A program made the position numbers and the translations under genes. Of a stretch of DNA of 32,659 bases, positions 23,447 through 30,568 are shown one piece after another; within the stretch, counting starts at the first letter, position 1, and every line of letters starts with the position of its first letter. The DNA is from Pseudomonas citri (GTDB lineage Bacteria; Pseudomonadota; Gammaproteobacteria; Pseudomonadales; Pseudomonadaceae), in contig NZ_JAODAB010000042.1 of the NCBI RefSeq assembly GCF_025336485.1, positions 1 to 32,659 on the forward strand. Reading direction: 5' to 3'. The notes under the pieces are model-generated. The model worked only from the letters and a program-made list of their open reading frames with translations, searched no databases and had not been told where the DNA came from.

Positions 23447-24919
23447 ATGGTTCCCGTAATCGCCCTGGTGGGTCGACCGAACGTCGGCAAGTCCACCTTG
23501 TTCAATCGCCTGACCAGGACTCGCGACGCCATTGTCGGCGACTTGTCCGGTCTGACCCGTGATCGCCAATACGGTGAGGCCAAGTGGCAAGGGCGTACCT
23601 ATATCCTGATCGACACCGGCGGTATCTCCGGTGATGAACATGGCATGGACGAAAAGATGGCCGAGCAGTCGCTGCTTGCCATCGAAGAAGCCGATGTTGT
23701 GCTGTTCCTGGTAGACGCCAAGGCTGGTTTTACCGCCGCCGACCAGATGATCGCTGAGCATTTGCGCAAACGTAACAAGCGCTCCCATGTGGTCGCCAAC
23801 AAGGTCGACAACATCGACCCGGACATGGCTCGCGCCGAATTCGCGCCGTTGGGCATGGGCCAGGCGATCCCGATCGCCGGTGCCCATGGCCGCGGCATCA
23901 CTCAGTTGCTGGAAGTCGCCCTGGCGGATTTCCCCAAGGACGACGAAGACGAGCCGGAAGAGGGCGAGGAAGAGATCGTTGCCGAGGGCGAGGAAGCCAA
24001 GCGCATTCCGGGTCCGAGCGAAAAAGACGGGATCAAGATCGCCATCATCGGTCGTCCGAACGTGGGCAAGTCGACCCTGGTCAACCGCATGCTTGGCGAA
24101 GACCGGGTCATCGTCTACGACCAGCCTGGCACTACCCGCGACAGCATCTACATCCCGTTCGAGCGTAACGAAGAGAAGTACACGCTGATCGACACCGCCG
24201 GTGTGCGCAAGCGCGGCAAGATCCACGAGGAAGTCGAGAAGTTCTCCGTGGTCAAGACCTTGCAGGCGATCAAGGACGCCAACGTGGTGATCTTCGTGAT
24301 GGACGCTCGCGAAGGTGTGGTGGACCACGACCTGAACCTGTTGGGCTTCGCCCTGGAGGCCGGTCGGGCATTGGTCATCGCCATCAACAAGTGGGACGGC
24401 ATGACGCCAAGCGAGCGGGATTTCGTGAAGGTCGAATTGCAGCGTCGGCTGTTCTTCGTCGATTTCGCCGACATCCACTTTATCTCGGCCTTGCACGGGA
24501 CGGGCGTGGGTAACCTGTACGCATCGGTGCAGAACTCGTTCAAGTCGGCGGTCACCCGCTGGCCGACCAGCCGCCTGACCCAGATTCTCGAAGACGCCGT
24601 CAGCGAACACCAGCCACCGATGGTCAATGGCCGCCGGATCAAGCTGCGTTACGCTCACCTGGGCGGCGCCAACCCGCCGATCATCGTGATCCACGGTAAC
24701 CAGATCGAGAAGGTGCCCAAGTCGTATGTCCGCTATCTGGAAAACACCTATCGCCGCGTCCTGAAGCTGGTCGGTACGCCGATCCGCATCGAGTTCAAGG
24801 GCGGCGAGAACCCGTATGAAGGCAACAAGAACACGCTCACCGACCGCCAGGTCAACAAGAAGCGCCGCTTGATGTCGCACCACAAGAAAGCCGAGAAGAA
24901 GCGCCGGGACAAACGCTAG
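23447..24919 (+). CDS. der: Ribosome assembly GTPase Der (EngA)
   Basis: Der acts in 50S subunit maturation and has two GTPase domains in tandem. The 490-aa product shows the first P-loop GRPNVGKS at 9-16 and the second at 202-209, with the DTGG and DTAG switch II motifs, NKVD and NKWD base-specificity motifs, and a C-terminal KH-like domain ending in the basic tail KKAEKKRRDKR. The inter-domain linker (about 163-186) is very acidic. The ATG at 23447 has GGAGAG upstream; a GTG four codons earlier is in frame but less typical. Confidence 0.97.
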   Translation: MVPVIALVGRPNVGKSTLFNRLTRTRDAIVGDLSGLTRDRQYGEAKWQGRTYILIDTGGISGDEHGMDEKMAEQSLLAIEEADVVLFLVDAKAGFTAADQMIAEHLRKRNKRSHVVANKVDNIDPDMARAEFAPLGMGQAIPIAGAHGRGITQLLEVALADFPKDDEDEPEEGEEEIVAEGEEAKRIPGPSEKDGIKIAIIGRPNVGKSTLVNRMLGEDRVIVYDQPGTTRDSIYIPFERNEEKYTLIDTAGVRKRGKIHEEVEKFSVVKTLQAIKDANVVIFVMDAREGVVDHDLNLLGFALEAGRALVIAINKWDGMTPSERDFVKVELQRRLFFVDFADIHFISALHGTGVGNLYASVQNSFKSAVTRWPTSRLTQILEDAVSEHQPPMVNGRRIKLRYAHLGGANPPIIVIHGNQIEKVPKSYVRYLENTYRRVLKLVGTPIRIEFKGGENPYEGNKNTLTDRQVNKKRRLMSHHKKAEKKRRDKR

Positions 24920-24951
24920 TCCCGTCTGGATCCGGACATTGGGATATTGAT

Positions 24952-25043
24952 CTGTGGGAGCAAGGCTTGCCCGCGATGAACGATAACGCGGTTCAGCTGT
25001 TACACCGCGGTGTGGCTATCGCGGGCAAGCCTTGCTCCCACAG
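24952..25043. repeat. Complete REPIN (two inverted REPs)
   Basis: Two perfect 26-base inverted arms (24952-24977 and 25018-25043, core GTGGGAGCAAGGCTTGCCCG) flank a 40-base loop containing GAACGATAACGCGGT. This is the REPIN layout described for fluorescens-group pseudomonads, where such elements are mobilised by RAYT transposases. No RAYT gene is in the window. Confidence 0.85.
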
Positions 25044-25058
25044 GTATGAGTGTTCAGC

Positions 25059-25094
25059 ATGAAAAAGGGTGCCCCTCGTGGCACCCTTTTTCAT
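25059..25094 (+). terminator. Rho-independent terminator after der
   Basis: A 15-bp perfect stem (ATGAAAAAGGGTGCC at 25059-25073, complement at 25080-25094) with a 6-nt loop; A-run and T-run on opposite sides make it potentially bidirectional. It lies just past the REPIN and ends the der transcript. Confidence 0.88.
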
Positions 25095-25165
25095 GCCCGG
25101 CGATTGGGCTATCCTCGGGCTCTCCCACGCCGCCCCAGAGCTGGGTGCACAGCAAGGAATTCTTG

Positions 25166-26314
25166 ATGATCGCCAGCAAGTTGCCGAATGTCGGCATCAC
25201 CATTTTCACCCAGATGTCCCAGCTCGCTGCGCAGACCGGCGCGCTGAACCTGTCCCAGGGATTTCCCGATTTCGATGGCCCGCAAGCCTTGCGCGATGCG
25301 GTCGGCCGGCATATTGCCCAAGGTCATAACCAGTATTCGCCCATGACCGGCCTGCCAGCGCTGCGCCAGCAGATTGCGGCGAAGATCGCCCGCAGCTACG
25401 GCGTCAGTGTCGATGCCGACCAGGAAGTCACCGTGACTCCCGGGGCGACCCAGGCGATTTTCTGCGCCATCGCGGCAGTGGTCCACAGCGGTGACGAAGT
25501 GATTGTCTTCGACCCCTGCTATGACAGCTACGAACCGGCGGTCGAGCTGGCCGGCGGGCGTTGCGTGCATGTGCCATTGGGCCTGGATGACTTTGCCATC
25601 GACTTCGAGAAGCTCGGCGAAGCCCTGAGCCCGCGTACGCGGATGATCATTCTCAATTCGCCGCATAACCCCAGCGGCGCCCTGATCAGTCGCGCCGAAC
25701 TCGACCAATTGGCCGCCCTGATTCGTGATCGCGACCTTTACCTGGTCAGCGACGAGGTCTACGAACACCTGGTGTTCGACGGCGTGCCCCACGTCAGCGT
25801 GCTGGCTCATGAAGAGCTGTACCGCCGGGCCTTCGTGGTCAGTTCGTTCGGCAAGACTTACCACGTCACCGGTTGGAAAACCGGTTACGTCGTGGCGCCG
25901 TCGGCCCTGACGGCGGAACTGCGCAAGGTGCATCAGTACGTCAGTTTCTGCGGCGTGACGCCGTTGCAGTACGCCTTGGCCGACTACATGACCGATCACC
26001 CGGAGCATGTCGAGCAGTTGCCGGATTTCTACCAGGCCAAGCGCGACCTGTTCTGCGATCTGCTGGCGCCGTCGCGCTTCAGCTTCAAGCGTGTGACCGG
26101 GACCTACTTCCAACTGGTGGATTATTCGCAAATTCGCCCGGACCTGAACGACGTTGACATGGCGGTATGGATGACCCGCGAGCATGGCGTGGCGACGATT
26201 CCGGTCTCGGTGTTCTACCAAAAACCACCACAAGGCCAGCGCCTGGTACGCCTGTGCTTTGCCAAGCGTGAGGAGACGCTGCGCGAAGCGGCGGAGAAAC
26301 TATGCGTGATTTGA
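25166..26314 (+). CDS. Class I aminotransferase, methionine aminotransferase type (YbdL-like)
   Basis: This 382-aa PLP enzyme of fold type I resembles E. coli YbdL, which prefers methionine, and the MtnE-type glutamine/2-oxo-acid transaminases. Visible residues: NQYSPMTGLPALR near 55-67, NSPHNPSG with Asn168, SDEVYEHLVF with Asp196 and Tyr199, and the PLP lysine Lys230 in SSFGKTYHVTGWKTGY. The start at 25166 has AAGGAA upstream; the frame is open further upstream but only through the REPIN and terminator. It overlaps the following nitrilase gene by 13 bp. The pairing suggests transamination with glutamine, whose product alpha-ketoglutaramate is removed by the amidase. Confidence 0.9.
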   Translation: MIASKLPNVGITIFTQMSQLAAQTGALNLSQGFPDFDGPQALRDAVGRHIAQGHNQYSPMTGLPALRQQIAAKIARSYGVSVDADQEVTVTPGATQAIFCAIAAVVHSGDEVIVFDPCYDSYEPAVELAGGRCVHVPLGLDDFAIDFEKLGEALSPRTRMIILNSPHNPSGALISRAELDQLAALIRDRDLYLVSDEVYEHLVFDGVPHVSVLAHEELYRRAFVVSSFGKTYHVTGWKTGYVVAPSALTAELRKVHQYVSFCGVTPLQYALADYMTDHPEHVEQLPDFYQAKRDLFCDLLAPSRFSFKRVTGTYFQLVDYSQIRPDLNDVDMAVWMTREHGVATIPVSVFYQKPPQGQRLVRLCFAKREETLREAAEKLCVI

Positions 26315-27093
26315 GTGTGTTGCCTGATCTGGAGATTGCCCTGATCCAGACGACCCTGGCCTGGCACGACCGCCAGGCCAATCTGGAGCACTTCCAGGGT
26401 TTGCTGGAACAGGCCCGTGGGGCGGACCTGATTATCCTGCCGGAGATGTTCACCACCGGGTTTTCCATGGAATCGAAGACCCTGGCCGAGCCGGAGCACG
26501 GTCCCACCAGCTATTGGCTGCGTGAGCAGGCGTCGAGGCTGGATGCGGTGATCACGGGTAGCTTGATCGTCGAAGCCGCGGATGGCAGCCATCGCAATCG
26601 CCTGCTGTGGGCCCGGCCGGATGGGGAAGTGCTGCATTACGACAAGCGTCATCTGTTTCGCATGGCCGGGGAGCATAACCACTTTACGCCGGGCGAGCGG
26701 CAAGTGTTGTTCGAGCTCAAGGGCTGGCGGATCCGACCGCTGATTTGCTACGACCTGCGCTTTCCGGTCTGGAGCCGCGACGCCGAAGACACCGATCTGC
26801 TGCTGTACACCGCCAACTGGCCGGGTGCGCGGCGTCAGCATTGGAACCGACTGCTGCCGGCTCGAGCCATCGAGAACCTGTGCTACGTGGCGGCGGTGAA
26901 CCGTGTCGGCACTGACGGCAAGGGCTATGCCTATACCGGCGACAGCCAGGTGCTGGACTTCCAGGGCGAGACCTTGCTCGGTGCCGGTGAGGCCGATGGG
27001 GTATTCAAGGTGTCCCTTAGTGCGGCGGACCTGGCGGCGTATCGCATGCGTTTCCCGGCGAACCTGGATGCCGATGATTTCGAATTCATCTGA
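26302..27093 (+). CDS. Carbon-nitrogen hydrolase, omega-amidase type (YafV-like)
   Basis: The 263-aa protein belongs to the nitrilase superfamily with the triad Glu48 (ILPEMFTTGF), Lys115 (YDKRHLF) and Cys149 (LICYDLRFP). This pattern fits the YafV/Nit2 omega-amidases, which hydrolyse alpha-ketoglutaramate or alpha-ketosuccinamate. The gene begins 13 bp inside the aminotransferase gene, so the two products are likely made together and used in one pathway (glutamine transaminase plus omega-amidase, a known closing step of methionine salvage). Substrate assignment is inferred from family and neighbour. Confidence 0.88.
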   Translation: MRDLSVLPDLEIALIQTTLAWHDRQANLEHFQGLLEQARGADLIILPEMFTTGFSMESKTLAEPEHGPTSYWLREQASRLDAVITGSLIVEAADGSHRNRLLWARPDGEVLHYDKRHLFRMAGEHNHFTPGERQVLFELKGWRIRPLICYDLRFPVWSRDAEDTDLLLYTANWPGARRQHWNRLLPARAIENLCYVAAVNRVGTDGKGYAYTGDSQVLDFQGETLLGAGEADGVFKVSLSAADLAAYRMRFPANLDADDFEFI

Positions 27094-27159
27094 TTGAACC
27101 GATTCAGCCCTTAAGAAGCACTGTTGTGTGCCGATAAATGGTCAGCCAAGGAGAATGCT

Positions 27160-27567
27160 ATGACCACTATCAGCGCAATATCTGTAAACCCGTACCCGAT
27201 GTCGAGCCCCAAAGTCTCGATCAAAGGCGCGACCGAAGATACAGAGGCCGCATCCACGGAAGCCGGCAACGAGAAGGAAAAGTCACTGAAAGTCGATACC
27301 AGTGGCGCAAACGTCGCCGGTGCGCCCAGCAGTACGGGTGTGAATGTCATCGAACAGATCAAGAAGCAGATCGAGCAGACCGAAAAGCTGTTGGCCCAGC
27401 AGCAAGCGCAATTGGCCCGGGTGCAGCAGAGCCAGGCCAGTGAAGAGCAGAAGGCTCAGCAGGCAATGGCTATTCAGACGCAGATCATGGGTACCCAGGC
27501 CGCCTTGCAAACCTTGCGCTCTTCGTTGTTACAGGCCATGACGGTGGGGGTTGATGTCCACGCCTGA
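27160..27567 (+). CDS. Small coiled-coil protein, FlxA-like, function unknown
   Basis: The 135-aa product has a Ser/Thr/Glu-rich, probably disordered N-terminal half (1-60) and a long glutamine-rich helical C-terminal half (62-126) with heptad-like hydrophobics (VIEQIKKQIEQTEKLLAQQQ). The composition and the EEQKAQQ...QTQI pattern resemble the FlxA-like family, but I cannot confirm that. No signal peptide or membrane segment. The ATG at 27160 is fixed by AAGGAG 6 bases upstream. It stands alone, 66 bp after the amidase gene and facing leuA across a bidirectional terminator. Confidence 0.75.
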   Translation: MTTISAISVNPYPMSSPKVSIKGATEDTEAASTEAGNEKEKSLKVDTSGANVAGAPSSTGVNVIEQIKKQIEQTEKLLAQQQAQLARVQQSQASEEQKAQQAMAIQTQIMGTQAALQTLRSSLLQAMTVGVDVHA

Positions 27568-27636
27568 CAGTTTTGTTGCTTGATCGGGCACTATCGCGAG
27601 CAGGTCTTGACCGGCAACACAAACCCCAGCACAACA

Positions 27637-27670
27637 AAAAGGCCCCAAGGTTCAAACCTTGGGGCCTTTT
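27637..27670. terminator. Bidirectional terminator between the coiled-coil gene and leuA
   Basis: A 16-bp perfect stem (AAAAGGCCCCAAGGTT at 27637-27652, complement at 27655-27670) with a 2-base centre. A-run and T-run flank it, so it can stop transcription from both sides; it lies 17 bases past the leuA stop. Confidence 0.92.
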
Positions 27671-27687
27671 GCAGTTTCAGCAGTGGA

Positions 27688-29367
27688 TCAAGCCGCTTTG
27701 GCCTCAGGCTGGCTCAGGGAGCGGTTCAGTGCGCTGAACAGCGCCTTGAAGCTGGCGGTGGTGATGTTTTCATCGATGCCCACGCCGTGCACCGCGCGCT
27801 CGCCGTTGACTCGCAGTTCGATGTACGCCGCGGCCTTGGCATTGGTGCCCGCGCCGATGGCGTGTTCGTTGTAGTCCATGATTTCCACCGGAACCGGCAG
27901 GCCGGCCACCAATGCTTCCAGCGCACCGTTGCCCTTGCCGCGCCAGTGCAGGTTGGTCTCGCCCTGGCCCTTGCTCGCCACTTCCACTTCCACGGCGCTG
28001 TGGCCGTTCTCTTCTTGCAGGCGATGGCTGACCAGCGCGTACGGGGTGTTGGCTTGCAGGTATTCGGTGTGGAGCAGCGCGTGGATCTGCTGGGCGGTCA
28101 TTTCCAGGCCCAGGCGATCGGTTTCGCGCTGCACCACCTGGCTGAACTCGATCTGCATGCGACGTGGCAGGCTGATGCCGTATTCCTGTTCTAGCAGGTA
28201 GGCGATGCCGCCCTTGCCCGACTGGCTGTTCACCCGGATCACCGCCTCGTAGCTACGACCGATATCGGCTGGGTCGATCGGCAGGTATGGCACTTCCCAC
28301 AGACCGTCCGATTTCTGCTGGGCGAAGCCCTTGCGGATGGCGTCCTGGTGCGAACCGGAGAATGCGGTGTGGACCAGGTCGCCGACGTACGGATGACGTG
28401 GGTGTACCGGGATCTGGTTGCACTCCTCGACCACTTTGCGCACGCCGTCGATGTCGGAGAAGTCCAGCTCAGGGTTGATGCCCTGGGTGTAGAGGTTCAA
28501 TGCGACGGTCACCAGGTCGACGTTGCCGGTACGCTCGCCGTTGCCGAACAGGCAGCCTTCGACGCGGTCGGCGCCGGCCATCAGGCCCAGTTCAGTGGCG
28601 GCTACGCCGGTGCCACGGTCGTTGTGGGTGTGCAGGCTGATGAGCACGCTGTCGCGGCGGCTGATGTTGCGGTGGAACCACTCGATCTGGTCTGCGTAGA
28701 CGTTCGGCGTGGCGACTTCCACGGTGGCCGGCAGGTTGAGGATCACCTTGCGCTCAGGCGTCGGGTTCCACACGTCGATCACGGCGTCGCAGACTTCCTT
28801 GGCGAATTCCAGCTCGGTGGCGCTGAAGGTTTCTGGCGAATATTCGAACTGCCACTGGGTTTCTGGCTGCTGCGCCGCGTATTTGACGAACAGCTTGGCC
28901 GCGTTCACGGCGATTTCCTTCACGCCTTCCTTGTCCTGGTTGAACACGATACGGCGGAACGATGGGCAAGTGGCGTTATAGAGGTGGACGATGGCTTTCT
29001 TCGCGCCGCGCAGCGACTCGAAGGTGCGCGCGATCAAGTCTTCACGGGCCTGGGTCAGCACCTGGATGGTGGTGTCGTCCGGGATGTGGCCTTCCTCGAT
29101 GAGGGTGCGGACGAAATCGAAGTCAGTCTGCGAAGCGGCAGGGAACGATGCTTCGATCTCCTTGACGCCCACGGCCACCAGGGTTTTCCAGAAGCGCAGT
29201 TTCTTGACGGCGTCCATCGGCTCGATCAGCGATTGGTTGCCGTCGCGCAGGTCGGAGCTGCACCAGATCGGCGCGGCGGTGATGGTCTTCGACGGCCAGG
29301 TACGGTCCGGCAGGTTGATGGTCGGGAACGCGCGGTATTTGGAGGACGGGTCTTTGAGCATGCTCAT
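27688..29367 (-). CDS. leuA: 2-isopropylmalate synthase LeuA
   Basis: LeuA condenses acetyl-CoA with 2-ketoisovalerate, the first step specific to leucine synthesis. The 559-aa protein is the long form: a TIM barrel with the metal and substrate residues Arg41-Asp42 (SSDLRDGNQS) and His246/His248 (LHTHNDRGTG), the GNGERTGN loop, linker domains, and a C-terminal LeuA regulatory domain (about 440-550) that binds leucine for feedback inhibition. The start at 29367 has AAAGGA 8 bases upstream; an internal ATG two codons on is also possible. It is separated from the upstream peptidase gene by 376 bp that hold a candidate leader peptide. Confidence 0.96.
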   Translation of the reverse strand: MSMLKDPSSKYRAFPTINLPDRTWPSKTITAAPIWCSSDLRDGNQSLIEPMDAVKKLRFWKTLVAVGVKEIEASFPAASQTDFDFVRTLIEEGHIPDDTTIQVLTQAREDLIARTFESLRGAKKAIVHLYNATCPSFRRIVFNQDKEGVKEIAVNAAKLFVKYAAQQPETQWQFEYSPETFSATELEFAKEVCDAVIDVWNPTPERKVILNLPATVEVATPNVYADQIEWFHRNISRRDSVLISLHTHNDRGTGVAATELGLMAGADRVEGCLFGNGERTGNVDLVTVALNLYTQGINPELDFSDIDGVRKVVEECNQIPVHPRHPYVGDLVHTAFSGSHQDAIRKGFAQQKSDGLWEVPYLPIDPADIGRSYEAVIRVNSQSGKGGIAYLLEQEYGISLPRRMQIEFSQVVQRETDRLGLEMTAQQIHALLHTEYLQANTPYALVSHRLQEENGHSAVEVEVASKGQGETNLHWRGKGNGALEALVAGLPVPVEIMDYNEHAIGAGTNAKAAAYIELRVNGERAVHGVGIDENITTASFKALFSALNRSLSQPEAKAA

Positions 29368-29389
29368 GGGCGGAATCCTTTGTTGTCGT

Positions 29390-29413
29390 GGCCGAAAAAA
29401 GGCGGCCTGCCGG
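29390..29413 (-). promoter_or_regulatory. T-tract and pairing arms before leuA
   Basis: On the minus strand TTTTTT (29395-29400) lies inside a GGCCG/CGGCC mini-hairpin close to the leuA ribosome site. CCGGCAG (29407-29413) can instead pair with CTGCCGG at the end of the leader ORF (29464-29470). Such alternatives could form an attenuator, but the T-run is not directly after the longer stem, so this is tentative. Confidence 0.35.
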
Positions 29414-29458
29414 TGGTTCGAACGAGGTGGCTTTGCAGCCGGGACGAGGTGCCGCGAT

Positions 29459-29536
29459 TCAGCCCGGCAGTCGTGCGCTGACGAGGCACAGGCTGCGGTG
29501 CTGGCGAAGCTGAATGAGGGTATGAGAGGTTTTCAT
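29459..29536 (-). CDS. Candidate leuA leader peptide (25 aa)
   Basis: A 26-codon ORF on the minus strand reads MKTSHTLIQLRQHRSLCLVS and then five more residues to a TGA stop. It has five leucines in 25 residues (CTC, CTT, CTG, CTC, CTG) but not a run of them. GGAAG lies 2 bases before the ATG. It ends 91 bases before leuA, in the same direction. The end of the ORF carries CTGCCGG, complementary to a site nearer leuA. Position and composition suggest a leader that couples ribosome progress to leuA expression; no homology evidence is available here. Confidence 0.5.
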   Translation of the reverse strand: MKTSHTLIQLRQHRSLCLVSARLPG

Positions 29537-29743
29537 GCTTCCAACCCTAACCGTGTGAGGGGAGGATCGCAAGCAGTCGGGAAAAATTGAGAGAAGTTCT
29601 GCTTTAAGGTGAAATGGCGAGATTTAATCGCGCATATTCGCTCTATCGATCTTGGGGATTGCGTCGATGTTTTGTGCTTGGCAATTCACGGACGGTGCTG
29701 ATGCGGCCGTCGTCATCGCGAGCCGGCCGCCTCATCACATGAC

Positions 29744-30565
29744 TCAGGGTTGGAAAGCACCGATGAAAATCGCCGGATCCACCCGCGCATCGTTCAGGCT
29801 GATGTTCCAGTGCATGTGCGGCCCGGTGGCGCGGCCGGTGGCGCCGACCTTGCCCACCACGGTGCCTCGGGCCAGTTGCTGGCCGACTTTCACGTCGATC
29901 TTCGACATGTGGCAGAACATGCTGATGAAACCTTGGCCATGGTCGACGAACACGGTGTTGCCATTGAAGAAGTAGTTGCCGGTGAGGATCACCTTTCCGG
30001 CGGCCGGGGTCTTGATGGGCGTGCCGGCCGGGACGGCGAAATCGAGGCCGGCGTGGGGGTTGCGCTCTTCGCCGTTGAAGAAGCGACGCACGCCGAACTT
30101 GCTCGACAGCGGGCCGTTGACCGGTTTGTCCAGCAACAAGTTGCTCGGCAGGTTCGGGCTGAAACTGCGGTAGGCCTTCAGTTGCACGGCCAGCTCGGCG
30201 TCGATGCGCGCAAGGTCTGCCGGGGCCGGGTTGACCTGGCGCTTATTCTTCAGGGTGATGTGTTGCTCGGGGTATTTCTTGTAGCCGACCACGAACGGGT
30301 GTGTGGTGCCGCCACTGCTGATCTGCTGGGTGCCGGGTTGGACCGTCAGCGGGATGCCGACAATTGCCAGCCAGTTCTGTTGCTCCTTGACCACCAACAC
30401 CGGTTTACCCTGATAGCTGGCTTTTGGTGCCTGGGCCGCGCTGCCCAGATCCACCACTGCCACGCCACCGGGCACCGGTTTGTTCAACAGGCGGGTGATG
30501 TAGCTGTCGGCGTGGGCGTTGAGGGTCAGGCACAGCAAGAGCAATGAAGCGAAAAATCGCGGCAT
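29744..30565 (-). CDS. Exported M23-family metallopeptidase
   Basis: The 273-aa protein has a signal peptide (cleavage after AHA, about residue 19), an N-terminal region typical of LasA/LytM-like periplasmic proteins (about 30-135) and a C-terminal M23 domain (about 148-265). The zinc and catalytic residues are complete: His171 and Asp175 in HAGLDFAVP, His219 in FCHMS, and HMH at 250-252. It should therefore be an active peptidoglycan endopeptidase. Its start lies 3 bases after the xseA stop, so it is co-transcribed with and probably coupled to xseA. No specific gene name is assigned. Confidence 0.9.
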   Translation of the reverse strand: MPRFFASLLLLCLTLNAHADSYITRLLNKPVPGGVAVVDLGSAAQAPKASYQGKPVLVVKEQQNWLAIVGIPLTVQPGTQQISSGGTTHPFVVGYKKYPEQHITLKNKRQVNPAPADLARIDAELAVQLKAYRSFSPNLPSNLLLDKPVNGPLSSKFGVRRFFNGEERNPHAGLDFAVPAGTPIKTPAAGKVILTGNYFFNGNTVFVDHGQGFISMFCHMSKIDVKVGQQLARGTVVGKVGATGRATGPHMHWNISLNDARVDPAIFIGAFQP

Positions 30566-30568
30566 GAA

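Larger units (their letters stand above)
29368..29743 (-). promoter_or_regulatory. leuA upstream region (376 bp)
   Basis: Besides the leader ORF and pairing arms given separately, it holds a 7-bp inverted repeat GCGGCCG/CGGCCGC (29703-29709, 29724-29730) soon after the peptidase stop, without a T-run, and an AT-rich stretch at 29580-29640 where the leuA promoter should lie. I could not assign -35 and -10 boxes with confidence. Confidence 0.4.

Noticed and set aside
22127..24883. A 918-codon open frame antisense to bamB and der
   Set aside because: It lies wholly opposite two well-identified genes and its product is the His/Gln/Arg/Gly/Asp-rich type that results from reading high-GC codons backwards. 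It has no domain or ribosome site of note.
24952..25043. CRISPR-like repeat reading of the REPIN
   Set aside because: There are only two inverted arms with a single loop, no regularly spaced direct repeats and no cas genes; the REPIN layout explains it fully.
25010..25165. N-terminal extension of the aminotransferase from an upstream start
   Set aside because: The extension would be encoded by a REPIN arm and a terminator hairpin; the ATG at 25166 has a ribosome site and the family N-terminus.
28348..29481. A 377-codon plus-strand frame opposite leuA
   Set aside because: leuA on the minus strand is identified by catalytic motifs over its full length; the opposite frame has no start signal or recognisable domain.
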